The notes beneath the pieces were generated by a model that made no database searches, was not told the origin of the DNA, and saw only the letters and a program-made list of their open reading frames with translations. From assembly GCF_014207935.1 (NCBI RefSeq), contig NZ_JACHLL010000009.1, forward strand, positions 1 to 40,886: a DNA stretch of 40,886 nt, in the 5' to 3' direction. The translations under genes and the position numbers were made by a program. Below, piece after piece: positions 16,137 through 24,888 of this stretch. This DNA comes from Pseudomonas fluvialis. Its GTDB lineage: Bacteria; Pseudomonadota; Gammaproteobacteria; Pseudomonadales; Pseudomonadaceae. Each line of letters begins with the position of its first letter. Positions within the stretch are counted from its first letter, which is position 1.

Positions 16137-17594
16137 ATGGACAAGGACGACTCTGCCAGAGCCACGGCTGCCAAGATTGCTCAGGGGCATTTGACGGCTG
16201 GTGAGGTATTGCAGGCTTGCATGGAGCGCGTGCAGCGATATAACTCGGCAGTCAATGCCGTGGTGACCATGTCGCCGAACGTTGGCGAGGAGGCTGTGCG
16301 AGCAGATGCACAGGTCCAGAGTGATCAGCCGCTGGCTGCGCTACATGGTGTGCCGGTAACGATCAAGGATTGCTTTGCCACTGCAGGATTGCGGACTACC
16401 AGCAGCCATCCTCCTCTGCGTGATTACGTGCCCGAGCAGGACGCTACATCGGTCTCGAGGCTTAAGGCGGCCGGTGCTCTCGTGGTGGGTAAAACCAACC
16501 TGCCGCAGCTGGCGGGCGATGCTCAATGTTGCAGCCCTCTGTTTGGGGTCACCAATAATCCCTGGAACCTGACCCTGACCAGTGGCGGCAGTTCCGGCGG
16601 TAGCGCAGCGGCCGTTGCCATGGGGTTTTCCTTTCTTGATTTGGGCAGCGACATTGGCGGCTCAATCCGGATTCCCGCTGCTTACTGTGGCGTGCTCGGC
16701 CTGAAAGCCACGGAAAACCGCATCCCTCGTACCGGCCATATACCCCATCTGCCGGGAACATTGCGCACGGTGCGGCACATGCTTTCTTTCGGTGTGCTGG
16801 CCCGGCATGTGGAGGATTTGCATCTCGGACTTGAGCTTCTTGAGGGGGCCGATGGGATTGATCTTGAGGTGCCTCCCGTGAGCGCACTCAAGTCTGTTGC
16901 TCGGGGGATTCGGCCATTGCGCGTGGCTTGGTGGGATGACTTTGCGGGGCTGCCTTTATGCGCCAGGACGCGGCGTGGATTGACGCAGACGGTGGAACGT
17001 CTGCAGCAGGCGGGAATTCACGTGGAGCGTTGCCGCCCAGAGGGTTTTGATTTCATTCAGGCCTGGCAGGCCTATGGGCAAATTGCTGGGGCGGAGATCG
17101 GTCTGGGTATGCCACAAACGGAGCGCCGGTTACTGCGCGCCTTGGGGGCATTGGTGCCGCAGCAACAGCAGCTTACCCACAGCCTGGTACGCGGAATGGG
17201 CCTGGATTGGCGTCGCTATAACCAGGCATTGCAGGTGCGAGACCAACTGATCAGCAGCCTGGAGGGCTTTCTCCAGTCCTGGGATGCCTGGGTATGCCCG
17301 GTGGCGGCCTCAGTAGCGTATGCACACAGCCCGCGTAAGGCATGGCAGAAACCCGCCGACATTGAGGTGGATGGACAGGCCGTGCCTTATTACGAAGGCA
17401 GCATCGGCATGACCAGTCCCTTCTCCCTGACGGGCAGTCCGGTGGTGGCTATGCCGGCGGGTGTTGTCGATGGGCTACCGGTTGGTCTGCAGTGGGTAGG
17501 GCGGCGTTGGCAGGATGAGGCGTTGCTTGAGGTCTGCGCAGAGGTTGAGCCGATACTGGGCGGCTGTCCTAGGCCGCCACTGTGCTCGGCCTGA
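16137..17594 (+). CDS. Amidase-signature family hydrolase
   Basis: A 485-aa amidase-signature enzyme. The catalytic triad is recognisable as Lys77 in TIKDCF, cis-Ser152 in SGGSSGGS, and nucleophile Ser176 in GSDIGGSIRIP. Spacings match GatA (Lys79/Ser154/Ser178). It is not GatA itself, since no gatB or gatC is present and the C-terminal half differs. The substrate could be a carboxylic amide, a nitrile-derived amide or an amino-acid amide. ATG 16137 has GGGAG 5 nt upstream. Codon use looks somewhat less GC-biased than in the neighbours, which may hint at acquisition. It is convergent with the nhaD-HTH pair, with stops 3 bp apart. Confidence 0.88.
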   Translation: MDKDDSARATAAKIAQGHLTAGEVLQACMERVQRYNSAVNAVVTMSPNVGEEAVRADAQVQSDQPLAALHGVPVTIKDCFATAGLRTTSSHPPLRDYVPEQDATSVSRLKAAGALVVGKTNLPQLAGDAQCCSPLFGVTNNPWNLTLTSGGSSGGSAAAVAMGFSFLDLGSDIGGSIRIPAAYCGVLGLKATENRIPRTGHIPHLPGTLRTVRHMLSFGVLARHVEDLHLGLELLEGADGIDLEVPPVSALKSVARGIRPLRVAWWDDFAGLPLCARTRRGLTQTVERLQQAGIHVERCRPEGFDFIQAWQAYGQIAGAEIGLGMPQTERRLLRALGALVPQQQQLTHSLVRGMGLDWRRYNQALQVRDQLISSLEGFLQSWDAWVCPVAASVAYAHSPRKAWQKPADIEVDGQAVPYYEGSIGMTSPFSLTGSPVVAMPAGVVDGLPVGLQWVGRRWQDEALLEVCAEVEPILGGCPRPPLCSA

Positions 17595-17597
17595 ACC

Positions 17598-17894
17598 TCA
17601 GGGATAACCCAGGGCTTGCTTCAGGCGCGGCAGATTGGCGCCGACCCAGGCCTTGTCGATGGGCCCCCAGCTGCGGATTTCGTAGTGCCCGGCGTTGTTG
17701 CGTTCACCTTCGGCCTGGGCGAACTGGCAATCGATATCCAGCTCTTCCAGCGCCGTCAGGGTGTCCTGGGCGGTGCGTCGGGGCATGCCGGTGGCGGCCA
17801 TCAGCGCCGGCACGCTGGCCGCCTGGCCACTGTCGATCAGCCAGGCCACGTAAAGGCGGCGGTAGAAACTGGAGCGGGTTTTGCTGATCTCCAT
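17598..17894 (-). CDS. Small winged helix-turn-helix protein
   Basis: A 98-aa protein with a winged-helix fold (HTH_43-like as I recall the Pfam name). The first helices are SSFYRRLYVAWLIDSG, the recognition region is VPALMAATGMPRRTAQDTLTALEEL, and the wing is DCQFAQAEGERNNAGHYEIRSWGPI. It starts 10 bp after the nhaD stop with a good AAGGA 7 nt before ATG, so it is probably the second gene of an nhaD operon. It may act as a regulator of nhaD or of other genes; no target is evident. Confidence 0.8.
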   Translation of the reverse strand: MEISKTRSSFYRRLYVAWLIDSGQAASVPALMAATGMPRRTAQDTLTALEELDIDCQFAQAEGERNNAGHYEIRSWGPIDKAWVGANLPRLKQALGYP

Positions 17895-17904
17895 GGGCGG
17901 TTCC

Positions 17905-19257
17905 TTACAGCAGGGCCAGGGCGATATAGGTGGCGGCGCCGGCCAGGTAGCCGAGCAGAGCCAGCAGGCTGATCTTTTTGAGGTACCAGAGGAAGTCGAT
18001 CTTCTCCATACCCATGGCCGCCACCCCGGCGGCCGAGCCGATGATCAGGCAGCTGCCGCCGGTGCCGGCGCAGAAGGCCAGCAGTTCCCAGAACACGCCG
18101 TCGGCTACGAACTGGCTCAACCAGCTCGCCTGCTCGCCAGCGGCGGCCGCCGCTTCAGGAGTGACCAGCGGATACATCTTCATGGCGCCGGCCACCAGCG
18201 GTACGTTGTCCACCACCGAGGACAGCAGACCGATGGCCAGGTTGATGGCGTAGACGTTGCCCAGGCTGTCCTTGAGCGCCGCGGCTACCTGGGTCAGGTG
18301 GCCGGCGGTGGCCAGGCTGGAGACGGCCAGCAGGATGCCAAGGAAGAACAGCACGCTGGTGGTGTCGATCTTGCGCAGCACGCCGACCACCGAGAGCGGG
18401 TGCTTGTCTTCTTCGTTCTTGCTGCGGTGCAGCCACTCGGTCACCACCCAGAGCACGCCCAGGCCGAAGAGGATGCCCATGTACGGCGGCAGGTGGGTGA
18501 TGCCCTTGAATACCGGGACGAACAGCAGCGCACCGAGGCCCAGGGCGAACACCAGGTTGCGCTCGAAGGGCGTGGTCGGATCGCGGCGCTCGGCCTCGCT
18601 CAGCAGTTCCTCGGGGCGCTCGAACTCACCGCGCATGGTCAGGCTCAGCGCCAGCAGCGGCACCAGCAGGCAGACCAGGCTGGGCAGGAACAGCGCGCCG
18701 ATGATGCCGGTGGCGCTGATCTGGTGGCCGATCCACAGCATGGTGGTGGTCACGTCGCCGATGGGGGACCAGGCACCGCCGGCGTTGGCGGCGATCACCA
18801 CCATGCCGGCATAGAACCAGCGCTCGCGCTGGTTGCCGATCAGCTTGCGCAGCAGCGAGATCATCACGATGGTGGTGGTCAGGTTATCCAGTACCGCAGA
18901 CAGGAAGAAGGTGATGAAGCCGATCAGCCACAGCAGGGTCACCCGCTTGTGGGTGCGGATGCGGTCGGTGATCACCTTGAAGCCTTCGTGGGCGTCGACC
19001 AGCTCGACTATGGTCATGGCCCCGAGCAGGAAGAACAGAATCTCGGCGATCTCGCCCAGGTGATGGCGCAGCTCGCCGGCGGGGCCGTGCTCGCTCTCGG
19101 CCAGGGCCGGCAGCAGGGTATCGGCGCCCAGGGCCAGTACCGTCCAGCACAGCACGGCAGTGAGCAGGGCCGAGGCTGCCTTGTCGATCTTCAGTGGGTG
19201 TTCGAGGGCGATGCACAGGTAGCCGGCGATGAACAGCAGGGCCATGAGGGCATACAT
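17905..19257 (-). CDS. nhaD: Na+/H+ antiporter NhaD
   Basis: NhaD exchanges cytoplasmic sodium or lithium for external protons in the inner membrane, protecting against alkaline and salt stress. The protein (450 aa) has about twelve hydrophobic segments with the ion-transporter family signatures FFLGAMTIVELVDAHEGF, TTTIVMISLLRKL, AANAGGAWSPIGDVTTTMLW, and a second-half LSSVVDNVPLVAGAM with GGSCLIIGSAAGVAAMG. ATG 19257 is preferred over 19266 because AAGG lies 9 nt upstream, while it nearly touches the first ATG. Two AAnAAnAA motifs lie 22-41 nt upstream. It is followed by the small winged-helix gene. Confidence 0.93.
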   Translation of the reverse strand: MYALMALLFIAGYLCIALEHPLKIDKAASALLTAVLCWTVLALGADTLLPALAESEHGPAGELRHHLGEIAEILFFLLGAMTIVELVDAHEGFKVITDRIRTHKRVTLLWLIGFITFFLSAVLDNLTTTIVMISLLRKLIGNQRERWFYAGMVVIAANAGGAWSPIGDVTTTMLWIGHQISATGIIGALFLPSLVCLLVPLLALSLTMRGEFERPEELLSEAERRDPTTPFERNLVFALGLGALLFVPVFKGITHLPPYMGILFGLGVLWVVTEWLHRSKNEEDKHPLSVVGVLRKIDTTSVLFFLGILLAVSSLATAGHLTQVAAALKDSLGNVYAINLAIGLLSSVVDNVPLVAGAMKMYPLVTPEAAAAAGEQASWLSQFVADGVFWELLAFCAGTGGSCLIIGSAAGVAAMGMEKIDFLWYLKKISLLALLGYLAGAATYIALALL

Positions 19258-19278
19258 GGGGAGCATCCTTTCGCGTGG

Positions 19279-19298
19279 TTGTTATTCGCGTTGTTGTT
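19279..19298 (-). promoter_or_regulatory. Paired CA (Hfq/Crc) motifs upstream of nhaD
   Basis: On the minus strand AACAACAA (19298-19291) and AATAACAA (19286-19279) both match AAnAAnAA and are 4 nt apart. They lie between the promoter region and the nhaD ribosome site. Hfq/Crc repression of nhaD is the inference. Confidence 0.5.
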
Positions 19299-19357
19299 AT
19301 CGGAGAGGCGAGGCTTTTTTATCACGCAGTGGTGCGATTGCCTTGGTACCTGGCAAG

Positions 19358-19394
19358 AAAAAGCCCGCCGATCTGACGATGGGCGGGCTCTTTT
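19358..19394 (-). terminator. Terminator after valS
   Basis: An 8-bp stem AGCCCGCC/GGCGGGCT with a 12-nt loop is followed on the minus strand by a T-run. It lies 4 bp after the valS stop and before the nhaD promoter. Confidence 0.8.
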
Positions 19395-19397
19395 GCA

Positions 19398-22229
19398 TCA
19401 CAGTGCGGCGATCTTGCCGCGCTGCTCGACCAGCTTGGCCAGTGCCGCTTCGGCTTCGGCCAGCTTGGCGCGCTCCTTGTCGAGCACCTCGGCCGGCGCC
19501 TTGGCGACAAAGCCTTCGTTGGCCAGCTTGCCGCCGACCCGCTGCACTTCGCCCTGCAGGCGCTGGATTTCCTTGTCCAGGCGCGCCAGTTCGGCGTCCT
19601 TGTCGATCAGTCCGGCCATCGGCACCAGTACCTGCATCTCGCCGACCAGGGCTGTGGCGGACATCGGCGCTTCCTCGCCGACTACCAGCACGCGCACCGA
19701 TTCCAGCTTGGCCAGCTTGTTCAGCAGCGGCTCGAAGTCGGCCAGGCGGCGCAGGTCTTCTGCATTGGCGTTCTGCACGATGATGTCGATGCGCTTGGCC
19801 ATGGAGATTTTCATCTCGCCACGGATCTGCCGCACGCCGAGCATCAGCTGCTTGACCCACTCGATGTCGCCTTCGGCAGCGGCGTCGATACGCTCCTCGG
19901 CTGCTACCGGCCAGGGTTGCAGCATAAGGGTGGCGCCGTCCTTGCCGGCCTGGGCCTTGATGCGCTGCCAGATTTCTTCGGTGATGAAGGGCATGAACGG
20001 GTGGGCCAGGCGCAGGATCACTTCCAGCACGCGCACCAGTGTGCGGCGGGTGCCGCGCTGGCGCTCGATCGGGGCGTTTTCGTCCCACAGCACCGGCTTG
20101 ACCAGTTCCAGGTACCAGGCGCAGTACTCGTCCCAGATGAACTCGTAGAGAGCCTGGGCAGCCATATCGAAGCGGAAGGCGTCGAGGTGGCGGGTGACGT
20201 CCTGCTCGCAGCGCTGCAGGGCGGAGATGATCCAGCGGTCGACCGGCGACAGGTCCACAGCTTCGCCGTTGATGCCGGTGTCCTGGCCATCGGTGTTCTC
20301 GATGACGAAGTTGGCGGCGTTCCACAGCTTGTTGCAGAAGTTGCGGTAGCCCTCGACGCGGCCCATGTCGAACTTGATGTCGCGGCCGGTGGAGGCCAGC
20401 GCCAGGTTGGTGAAGCGCAGGGCGTCGGTGCCGTAGGCGGCGATGCCCTCGGGGAACTCGGCGCGGGTCTGCTTGGCGATCTTCTCGGCCAGCTTGGGCT
20501 GCATCATGCCGCTGGTGCGCTTGGCCACCAGGGCTTCCAGATCGATGCCGTCGACGATGTCCAGGGGGTCGAGCACGTTGCCCTTGGACTTGGACATCTT
20601 CTGGCCCTGGCCGTCGCGCACCAGGCCGTGCACGTACACGGTCTTGAACGGGATCTGCCCGGTCAGGTGGGTGGACAGCATGATCATCCGGGCAACCCAG
20701 AAGAAGATGATGTCGAAGCCGGTGACCAGCACGTCGGTCGGGTGGAAGGTCTTGAGGAAGTCGGTCTGCTGCGGCCAGCCGAGGGTGGAGAAGGTCCACA
20801 GGCCGGAGCTGAACCAGGTGTCCAGCACGTCTTCGTCCTGGCGCAGGTTGGCATCGCCGAGGTTGTGCTGGGCGCGTACTTCCGCCTCGTCACGGCCGAC
20901 GTAGACGTTGCCGGCCTCGTCGTACCAGGCCGGGATGCGGTGGCCCCACCACAGCTGACGGCTGATGCACCAGTCCTGGATGTCGCGCATCCAGCTGAAG
21001 TACATGTTCTCGTACTGCTTGGGCACGAACTGGATCTCGCCGCTCTCGACCACGGCGATGGCCTTCTCGGCCAGCGGCTTGGTGGAGACGTACCACTGGT
21101 CGGTCAGCCACGGCTCGATGACGGTGCCGGAGCGGTCGCCCTTCGGCACTTTAAGGGCGTGGTCTTCGATCTTCTCCAGCAGGCCGGCGGCCTCGAAGGC
21201 GGCAACGATCTGCTTGCGCGCGACGAAACGGTCGAGGCCGGCGTATTCGGCCGGCAGGCTGCCGTCGATCTCGGCGTTGACGCTGCCGTCGATGTTGAAC
21301 ACCTGGGCCTTGGCAAGCACCTTGGCGTCCTTGTCGAAGATGTTGATCAGCGGCAGGTTGTGGCGCTTGCCGACTTCATAGTCGTTGAAGTCGTGGGCCG
21401 GGGTGATCTTCACGCAGCCGGTGCCGAACTCGGGGTCGCAGTAATCGTCGGCGATGATCGGGATGCGGCGGCCCACCAGCGGCAGCTCGATGTAGCTGCC
21501 GATCAGCGCCTTGTAGCGCTCGTCTTCCGGGTGCACGGCCACGGCGGAGTCGCCGAGCATGGTTTCCGGGCGGGTGGTGGCGACGATCAGGTAGTCCCGG
21601 CCCTCGGCGGTCTTCTTGCCGTCGGTCAGCGGATAACGCAGGTTCCACAGGTGGCCCTTCTCGTCGTGGTTTTCCACTTCGAGGTCGGAGATGGCAGTGT
21701 GGAATTTGGTGTCCCAGTTGACCAGACGCTTGCCGCGGTAGATCAGGCCGTCCTGGTGCAGGCGCACGAAGGCCTCTTTAACGGCCTCGGACAGGCCTTC
21801 GTCCATGGTGAAGCGCTCGCGCGACCAGTCCACCGAGGAGCCCAGGCGACGGATCTGCCGGGTGATGGTGCCACCGGACTGCTCCTTCCACTCCCAGACC
21901 TTCTCCAGGAACTTCTCGCGGCCCAGATCGTGGCGGCCAATGCCCTCAGCGGCCAGCTGGCGCTCGACCACCATCTGGGTGGCGATGCCCGCGTGGTCGG
22001 TGCCCGGCTGCCACAGGGTGTTGCGGCCCTGCATGCGGCGGAAGCGGACCAGGCAGTCCATGATCGAGTTGTTGAAGCCATGGCCCATGTGCAGGCTGCC
22101 GGTGACGTTCGGCGGCGGGATCATGATGGTGTAGGGCGCACCGCTACCTTGCGGGGCGAAGTAGTTGTTCGCCTCCCAGTTCTGGTACAGGGCGGTTTCG
22201 ATGGCGTGGGGCTGGTAGGTCTTGTCCAT
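19398..22229 (-). CDS. valS: Valyl-tRNA synthetase
   Basis: ValS charges tRNA-Val with valine and edits mischarged threonine. The 943-aa class I synthetase has the ATP-binding HMGH motif at residues 47-50 and KMSKS within GQKMSKSKGNVLDPLD. The CP1 editing domain includes TTRPETMLGD. A C-terminal coiled coil begins near MAGLIDKDAELARLDKEIQRL. Length matches the gamma-proteobacterial type. ATG 22229 (MDKTYQPHAIE) is the family start, and the preceding eight in-frame residues are rejected. It is the last gene of the pepA-holC-(Pro-rich)-valS series. Confidence 0.97.
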   Translation of the reverse strand: MDKTYQPHAIETALYQNWEANNYFAPQGSGAPYTIMIPPPNVTGSLHMGHGFNNSIMDCLVRFRRMQGRNTLWQPGTDHAGIATQMVVERQLAAEGIGRHDLGREKFLEKVWEWKEQSGGTITRQIRRLGSSVDWSRERFTMDEGLSEAVKEAFVRLHQDGLIYRGKRLVNWDTKFHTAISDLEVENHDEKGHLWNLRYPLTDGKKTAEGRDYLIVATTRPETMLGDSAVAVHPEDERYKALIGSYIELPLVGRRIPIIADDYCDPEFGTGCVKITPAHDFNDYEVGKRHNLPLINIFDKDAKVLAKAQVFNIDGSVNAEIDGSLPAEYAGLDRFVARKQIVAAFEAAGLLEKIEDHALKVPKGDRSGTVIEPWLTDQWYVSTKPLAEKAIAVVESGEIQFVPKQYENMYFSWMRDIQDWCISRQLWWGHRIPAWYDEAGNVYVGRDEAEVRAQHNLGDANLRQDEDVLDTWFSSGLWTFSTLGWPQQTDFLKTFHPTDVLVTGFDIIFFWVARMIMLSTHLTGQIPFKTVYVHGLVRDGQGQKMSKSKGNVLDPLDIVDGIDLEALVAKRTSGMMQPKLAEKIAKQTRAEFPEGIAAYGTDALRFTNLALASTGRDIKFDMGRVEGYRNFCNKLWNAANFVIENTDGQDTGINGEAVDLSPVDRWIISALQRCEQDVTRHLDAFRFDMAAQALYEFIWDEYCAWYLELVKPVLWDENAPIERQRGTRRTLVRVLEVILRLAHPFMPFITEEIWQRIKAQAGKDGATLMLQPWPVAAEERIDAAAEGDIEWVKQLMLGVRQIRGEMKISMAKRIDIIVQNANAEDLRRLADFEPLLNKLAKLESVRVLVVGEEAPMSATALVGEMQVLVPMAGLIDKDAELARLDKEIQRLQGEVQRVGGKLANEGFVAKAPAEVLDKERAKLAEAEAALAKLVEQRGKIAAL

Positions 22230-22337
22230 GAGTCGGCGGGACCGTATTGGCAACTGATCGGGAAAGCCGGCAAGTATAACGGCGAAGGCCGGTCAGGCGT
22301 AAGGTCGCGGCGTGGCGGGCGGACTGGTGGAGAAGGT

Positions 22338-22841
22338 TCAGGGCTTGCGCGGCAGCAACTGGTCGAGGCGACTTTCCAGGCGGCGCTTGAGTTCGGCTTC
22401 AATCTGCGGCACGAAATCGTCGATCACGTCCTGCAGGATCAGTTGGGCTGCAGCGCGCAATTCACCGTCGACACGCTTGAGCTGATCGGCGCCGTGGCTG
22501 GCAAGCTTCTGCCGCAGGCTGGCGCTGAGCTGGGTGGCTGCAGGCGGAGGTGTTGTCGGGCTGGGGACGGCTGGGCGTGCGCTGCTGGACCGTGCCGGAG
22601 TGGCAGCCGGCGGCGCCACGGGGATGTTCAGCAGTGGAATGTCGCGGGCGTCAGTGGCCGGGCTTGCCGCTGGAGCCTTGGGTGCCGGGCTCACCACCTC
22701 GCTGAGCAGGGGGATATCCAGCGGCTCCAGGGTTTCGGTGAGCAGCGGGGGCTCGACCAGATCGGCTTCCAGCAGCTCGCGGATCGACTCCAGGTCGGTC
22801 AGCAGGGCGGTGGATGTCTGAGGGGGCTTGGGGGTATCCAT
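22338..22841 (-). CDS. Pro/Ala-rich protein with DIPLL repeats and helical C-terminus
   Basis: A 167-aa protein I do not recognise by function; it occupies the place of a hypothetical gene between holC and valS in PAO1. The N-terminus has short repeats: PPLL (31-34), DIPLL (42-46) and DIPLL (67-71). A Pro/Ala-rich linker of about 30 residues follows. A helical C-terminal domain (105-163) has AAQLILQDVIDDFVPQIEAELKRRL, which looks amphipathic and possibly oligomerising. The layout resembles an adaptor with linear binding peptides, an inference only. It begins 8 bp after holC and is likely in the same transcript. Confidence 0.75.
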   Translation of the reverse strand: MDTPKPPQTSTALLTDLESIRELLEADLVEPPLLTETLEPLDIPLLSEVVSPAPKAPAASPATDARDIPLLNIPVAPPAATPARSSSARPAVPSPTTPPPAATQLSASLRQKLASHGADQLKRVDGELRAAAQLILQDVIDDFVPQIEAELKRRLESRLDQLLPRKP

Positions 22842-22849
22842 GATGCGGT

Positions 22850-23266
22850 CTACAGCTCTACACGGCGCGGATCATACCCGCGTTGCCGGTAACTGCGGAA
22901 ATTCTCGCGGCTGGCCGCCAACAGTTCCGGCTGCTGATTGACGATCTCGATGACGCGCTGGAACTGTTCGAGATGCGGCGACAGGCTGCTGTCGAGGTTG
23001 AGCAGCACACCATTGCTTTGTGCCGGCGCCTCATTCAGGCCGATCACCACCGGCGCCTGCGGGTTTTCGCTGAACAGGCTGTGGGGGATGAAGGTTTCCG
23101 GGCGGAAACGCCACAGCAGCTCATCCAGCGTCTGGCACTGCGCGGCATCGTTGGCGCGCAGGAAGACCGGCAGGCCGGCGCGCCAGGCTTTCATCGCCAG
23201 CTGGCAGGCGACGCGCTCACGCTCGGCCGGAGCGGCCGAGGCGAGCACGTAGAACTCGATTTTCAC
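22850..23266 (-). CDS. holC: DNA polymerase III subunit chi
   Basis: HolC (chi) links single-stranded DNA-binding protein to the clamp loader through psi. The 138-aa protein has the family features IEFYVLA at the N-terminus, CQLAMKAWRAGLPVFLRA, LDELLWRFRPETFIPHSL and the C-terminal REENFRSYRQRGY-type pattern (here RENFRSYRQRGYDP). It starts with GTG that overlaps the pepA stop as GTGA, so translation is probably coupled to pepA. Length is close to the E. coli chi (147 aa). Confidence 0.93.
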   Translation of the reverse strand: MKIEFYVLASAAPAERERVACQLAMKAWRAGLPVFLRANDAAQCQTLDELLWRFRPETFIPHSLFSENPQAPVVIGLNEAPAQSNGVLLNLDSSLSPHLEQFQRVIEIVNQQPELLAASRENFRSYRQRGYDPRRVEL

Positions 23267-24747
23267 TTGAGTTGGTCCAGCAAATACTGGGTCAGCAGCG
23301 GAACAGGACGGCCAGTGGCGCCCTTGTCCTTGCCGCCGCTGATCCAGGCGGTGCCGGCGATGTCCAGGTGGGCCCAGTGCACGTCCTTGGTGAAGCGCGA
23401 GAGGAAGCAGGCGGCGGTGATGGTACCGGCCTTGGGTCCGCCGATGTTGGCGATGTCGGCGAAGGGGCTGTCCAGCTGCTCCTGGTACTCGTCGAACAGC
23501 GGCAGCTGCCAGGCGCGGTCGTCGGCGGCTTCACCAGCCTTGAGCAGCTGCTTGATCAGCGCGTCGTTGTTGCCCAGCAGGCCCGAGGTATGGGCGCCGA
23601 GGGCGACCACGCAGGCACCGGTAAGGGTGGCGATGTCGATCAGCGTACGTGGGTTGAAGCGCTGGGCGTAGGTCAGGGTGTCGCACAGCACCAGACGGCC
23701 TTCGGCGTCGGTGTTGAGGATTTCCACGGTCTGCCCGCTCATGGTGGTGACGATGTCACCGGGGCGGGTGGCGCTGCCGCTGGGCATGTTCTCGGCACAG
23801 GCCAGCAGGCACACCAGGTTGATGGGCAGCTGCAGCTCGAGCACGGCCTTGAGTGTGCCGAACACACTGGCCGCGCCGCCCATGTCGTACTTCATCTCGT
23901 CCATGCCGGCGGCCGGCTTGATGCTGATGCCGCCGGTGTCGAAGGTGATGCCCTTGCCGACCAGGGCAAAGGGTTGCTCATCCTTCTTGCCGCCCTGGTA
24001 GTGCATGACAATCATGCGCGGCGGCTGGGCGCTGCCCTGACCGACGGCGAGGAAGGCGCCGGCACCCAGCTCCTTGAGTTTCTTCTCGTCGAGGATCTCG
24101 ACCTTGAGATTCTTGTGCGCCTTGCCCAGGGTCTTGGCCTGTTCAGCCAGGTAGCTGGGGTGGCAGAGGTTTGGCGGCAGGTTGCCGAGGTCGCGGGTAA
24201 AGGCCATGCCGCTGGCAATGGCCTGGGCATGCAGGCTGCCGCGCTCGATATCGGCAAGGTGGGCCTTGTCGGCCAGCAGGGTGATCTTTTTCAGCGCCCG
24301 GGGCTCGGCCTTCTCGCTCTTGAACTGGTCGAACTGGTACAGACCATCGGCCAGCGACTCGATCAGCAGGCGCGCCTTGCCATAGGCGTTGCGGCCCTTG
24401 ACCTTGATTTCGTCGAGTGCGAGCACGGCGTCGTTGCCGGCCAGGCCTTTGAGGATGCCGAGTACGCTGCCGGCCAGTTTGCGGTACTGGCGGTCGCCCA
24501 GCTCGCCCTTGCCGCAGCCGACCAGCAGGACGCGCTCGGCCTTGAGGCCGGGCAGGCTGTGCAGCAGCAGGGTCTGACCGGGTTTGCCGGCGATGTCGCC
24601 GCGCTTGAGCACAGCGCTGATCGCGCCAGCACAGGCGCTATCCACGGCTTTGGCGGTGTTGCCGAGCTTGCGGCCTTCGCCAACGGCCAGCACCAGGGTG
24701 GCGGTTTTCAGCGTTTCGGCGTGTGCAGACTTGACCTGGAATTGCAT
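23263..24747 (-). CDS. pepA: Leucyl aminopeptidase (M17)
   Basis: PepA is a hexameric two-metal aminopeptidase that removes N-terminal residues, and in some bacteria also binds DNA. The 494-aa protein has the active-site motif NTDAEGRLVL in the C-terminal half. The upstream GKGITFDTGGISIKPA and the metal-binding MKYDMGGAASV are also present. The N-terminal DNA-binding-type domain is present. The Pseudomonas homologue is known as PhpA. ATG 24747 (MQFQVKSAHAE) is chosen; upstream in-frame codons lack family similarity. It is the first gene of the pepA-holC-(Pro-rich)-valS series and divergent from lptF. Confidence 0.96.
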   Translation of the reverse strand: MQFQVKSAHAETLKTATLVLAVGEGRKLGNTAKAVDSACAGAISAVLKRGDIAGKPGQTLLLHSLPGLKAERVLLVGCGKGELGDRQYRKLAGSVLGILKGLAGNDAVLALDEIKVKGRNAYGKARLLIESLADGLYQFDQFKSEKAEPRALKKITLLADKAHLADIERGSLHAQAIASGMAFTRDLGNLPPNLCHPSYLAEQAKTLGKAHKNLKVEILDEKKLKELGAGAFLAVGQGSAQPPRMIVMHYQGGKKDEQPFALVGKGITFDTGGISIKPAAGMDEMKYDMGGAASVFGTLKAVLELQLPINLVCLLACAENMPSGSATRPGDIVTTMSGQTVEILNTDAEGRLVLCDTLTYAQRFNPRTLIDIATLTGACVVALGAHTSGLLGNNDALIKQLLKAGEAADDRAWQLPLFDEYQEQLDSPFADIANIGGPKAGTITAACFLSRFTKDVHWAHLDIAGTAWISGGKDKGATGRPVPLLTQYLLDQLK

Positions 24748-24888
24748 AACAGGCTCTCCCCAAGACAAAGAGTCGGGATTAACGGATAATGCCGGCATTT
24801 TTTCAGGCGCGAATTGTCTGACTGGCCGGCCGCATGGCGGCTAGTTTGAGCGCAGCCCATTGGGCCTGACAACCCTGGAGTGTCCGGT

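Noticed and set aside
17881..20148. A 755-codon plus-strand frame over nhaD and the valS end
   Set aside because: Antisense to nhaD with clear membrane signatures; the composition (Gln/Gly/Asp-rich) is that of a shadow frame.
19297..20799. A 500-codon minus-strand frame overlapping valS in another frame
   Set aside because: Arg/Pro/Gly-rich shadow translation; valS occupies the strand.
19917..22892. A 991-codon open reading frame on the plus strand across valS
   Set aside because: It lies antisense to valS, which has all synthetase motifs. Long open antisense frames are common in GC-rich DNA; the translation lacks recognisable domains.
23272..24789. A 505-codon plus-strand frame over pepA
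   Set aside because: Antisense shadow of pepA; no ribosome site and no domain.
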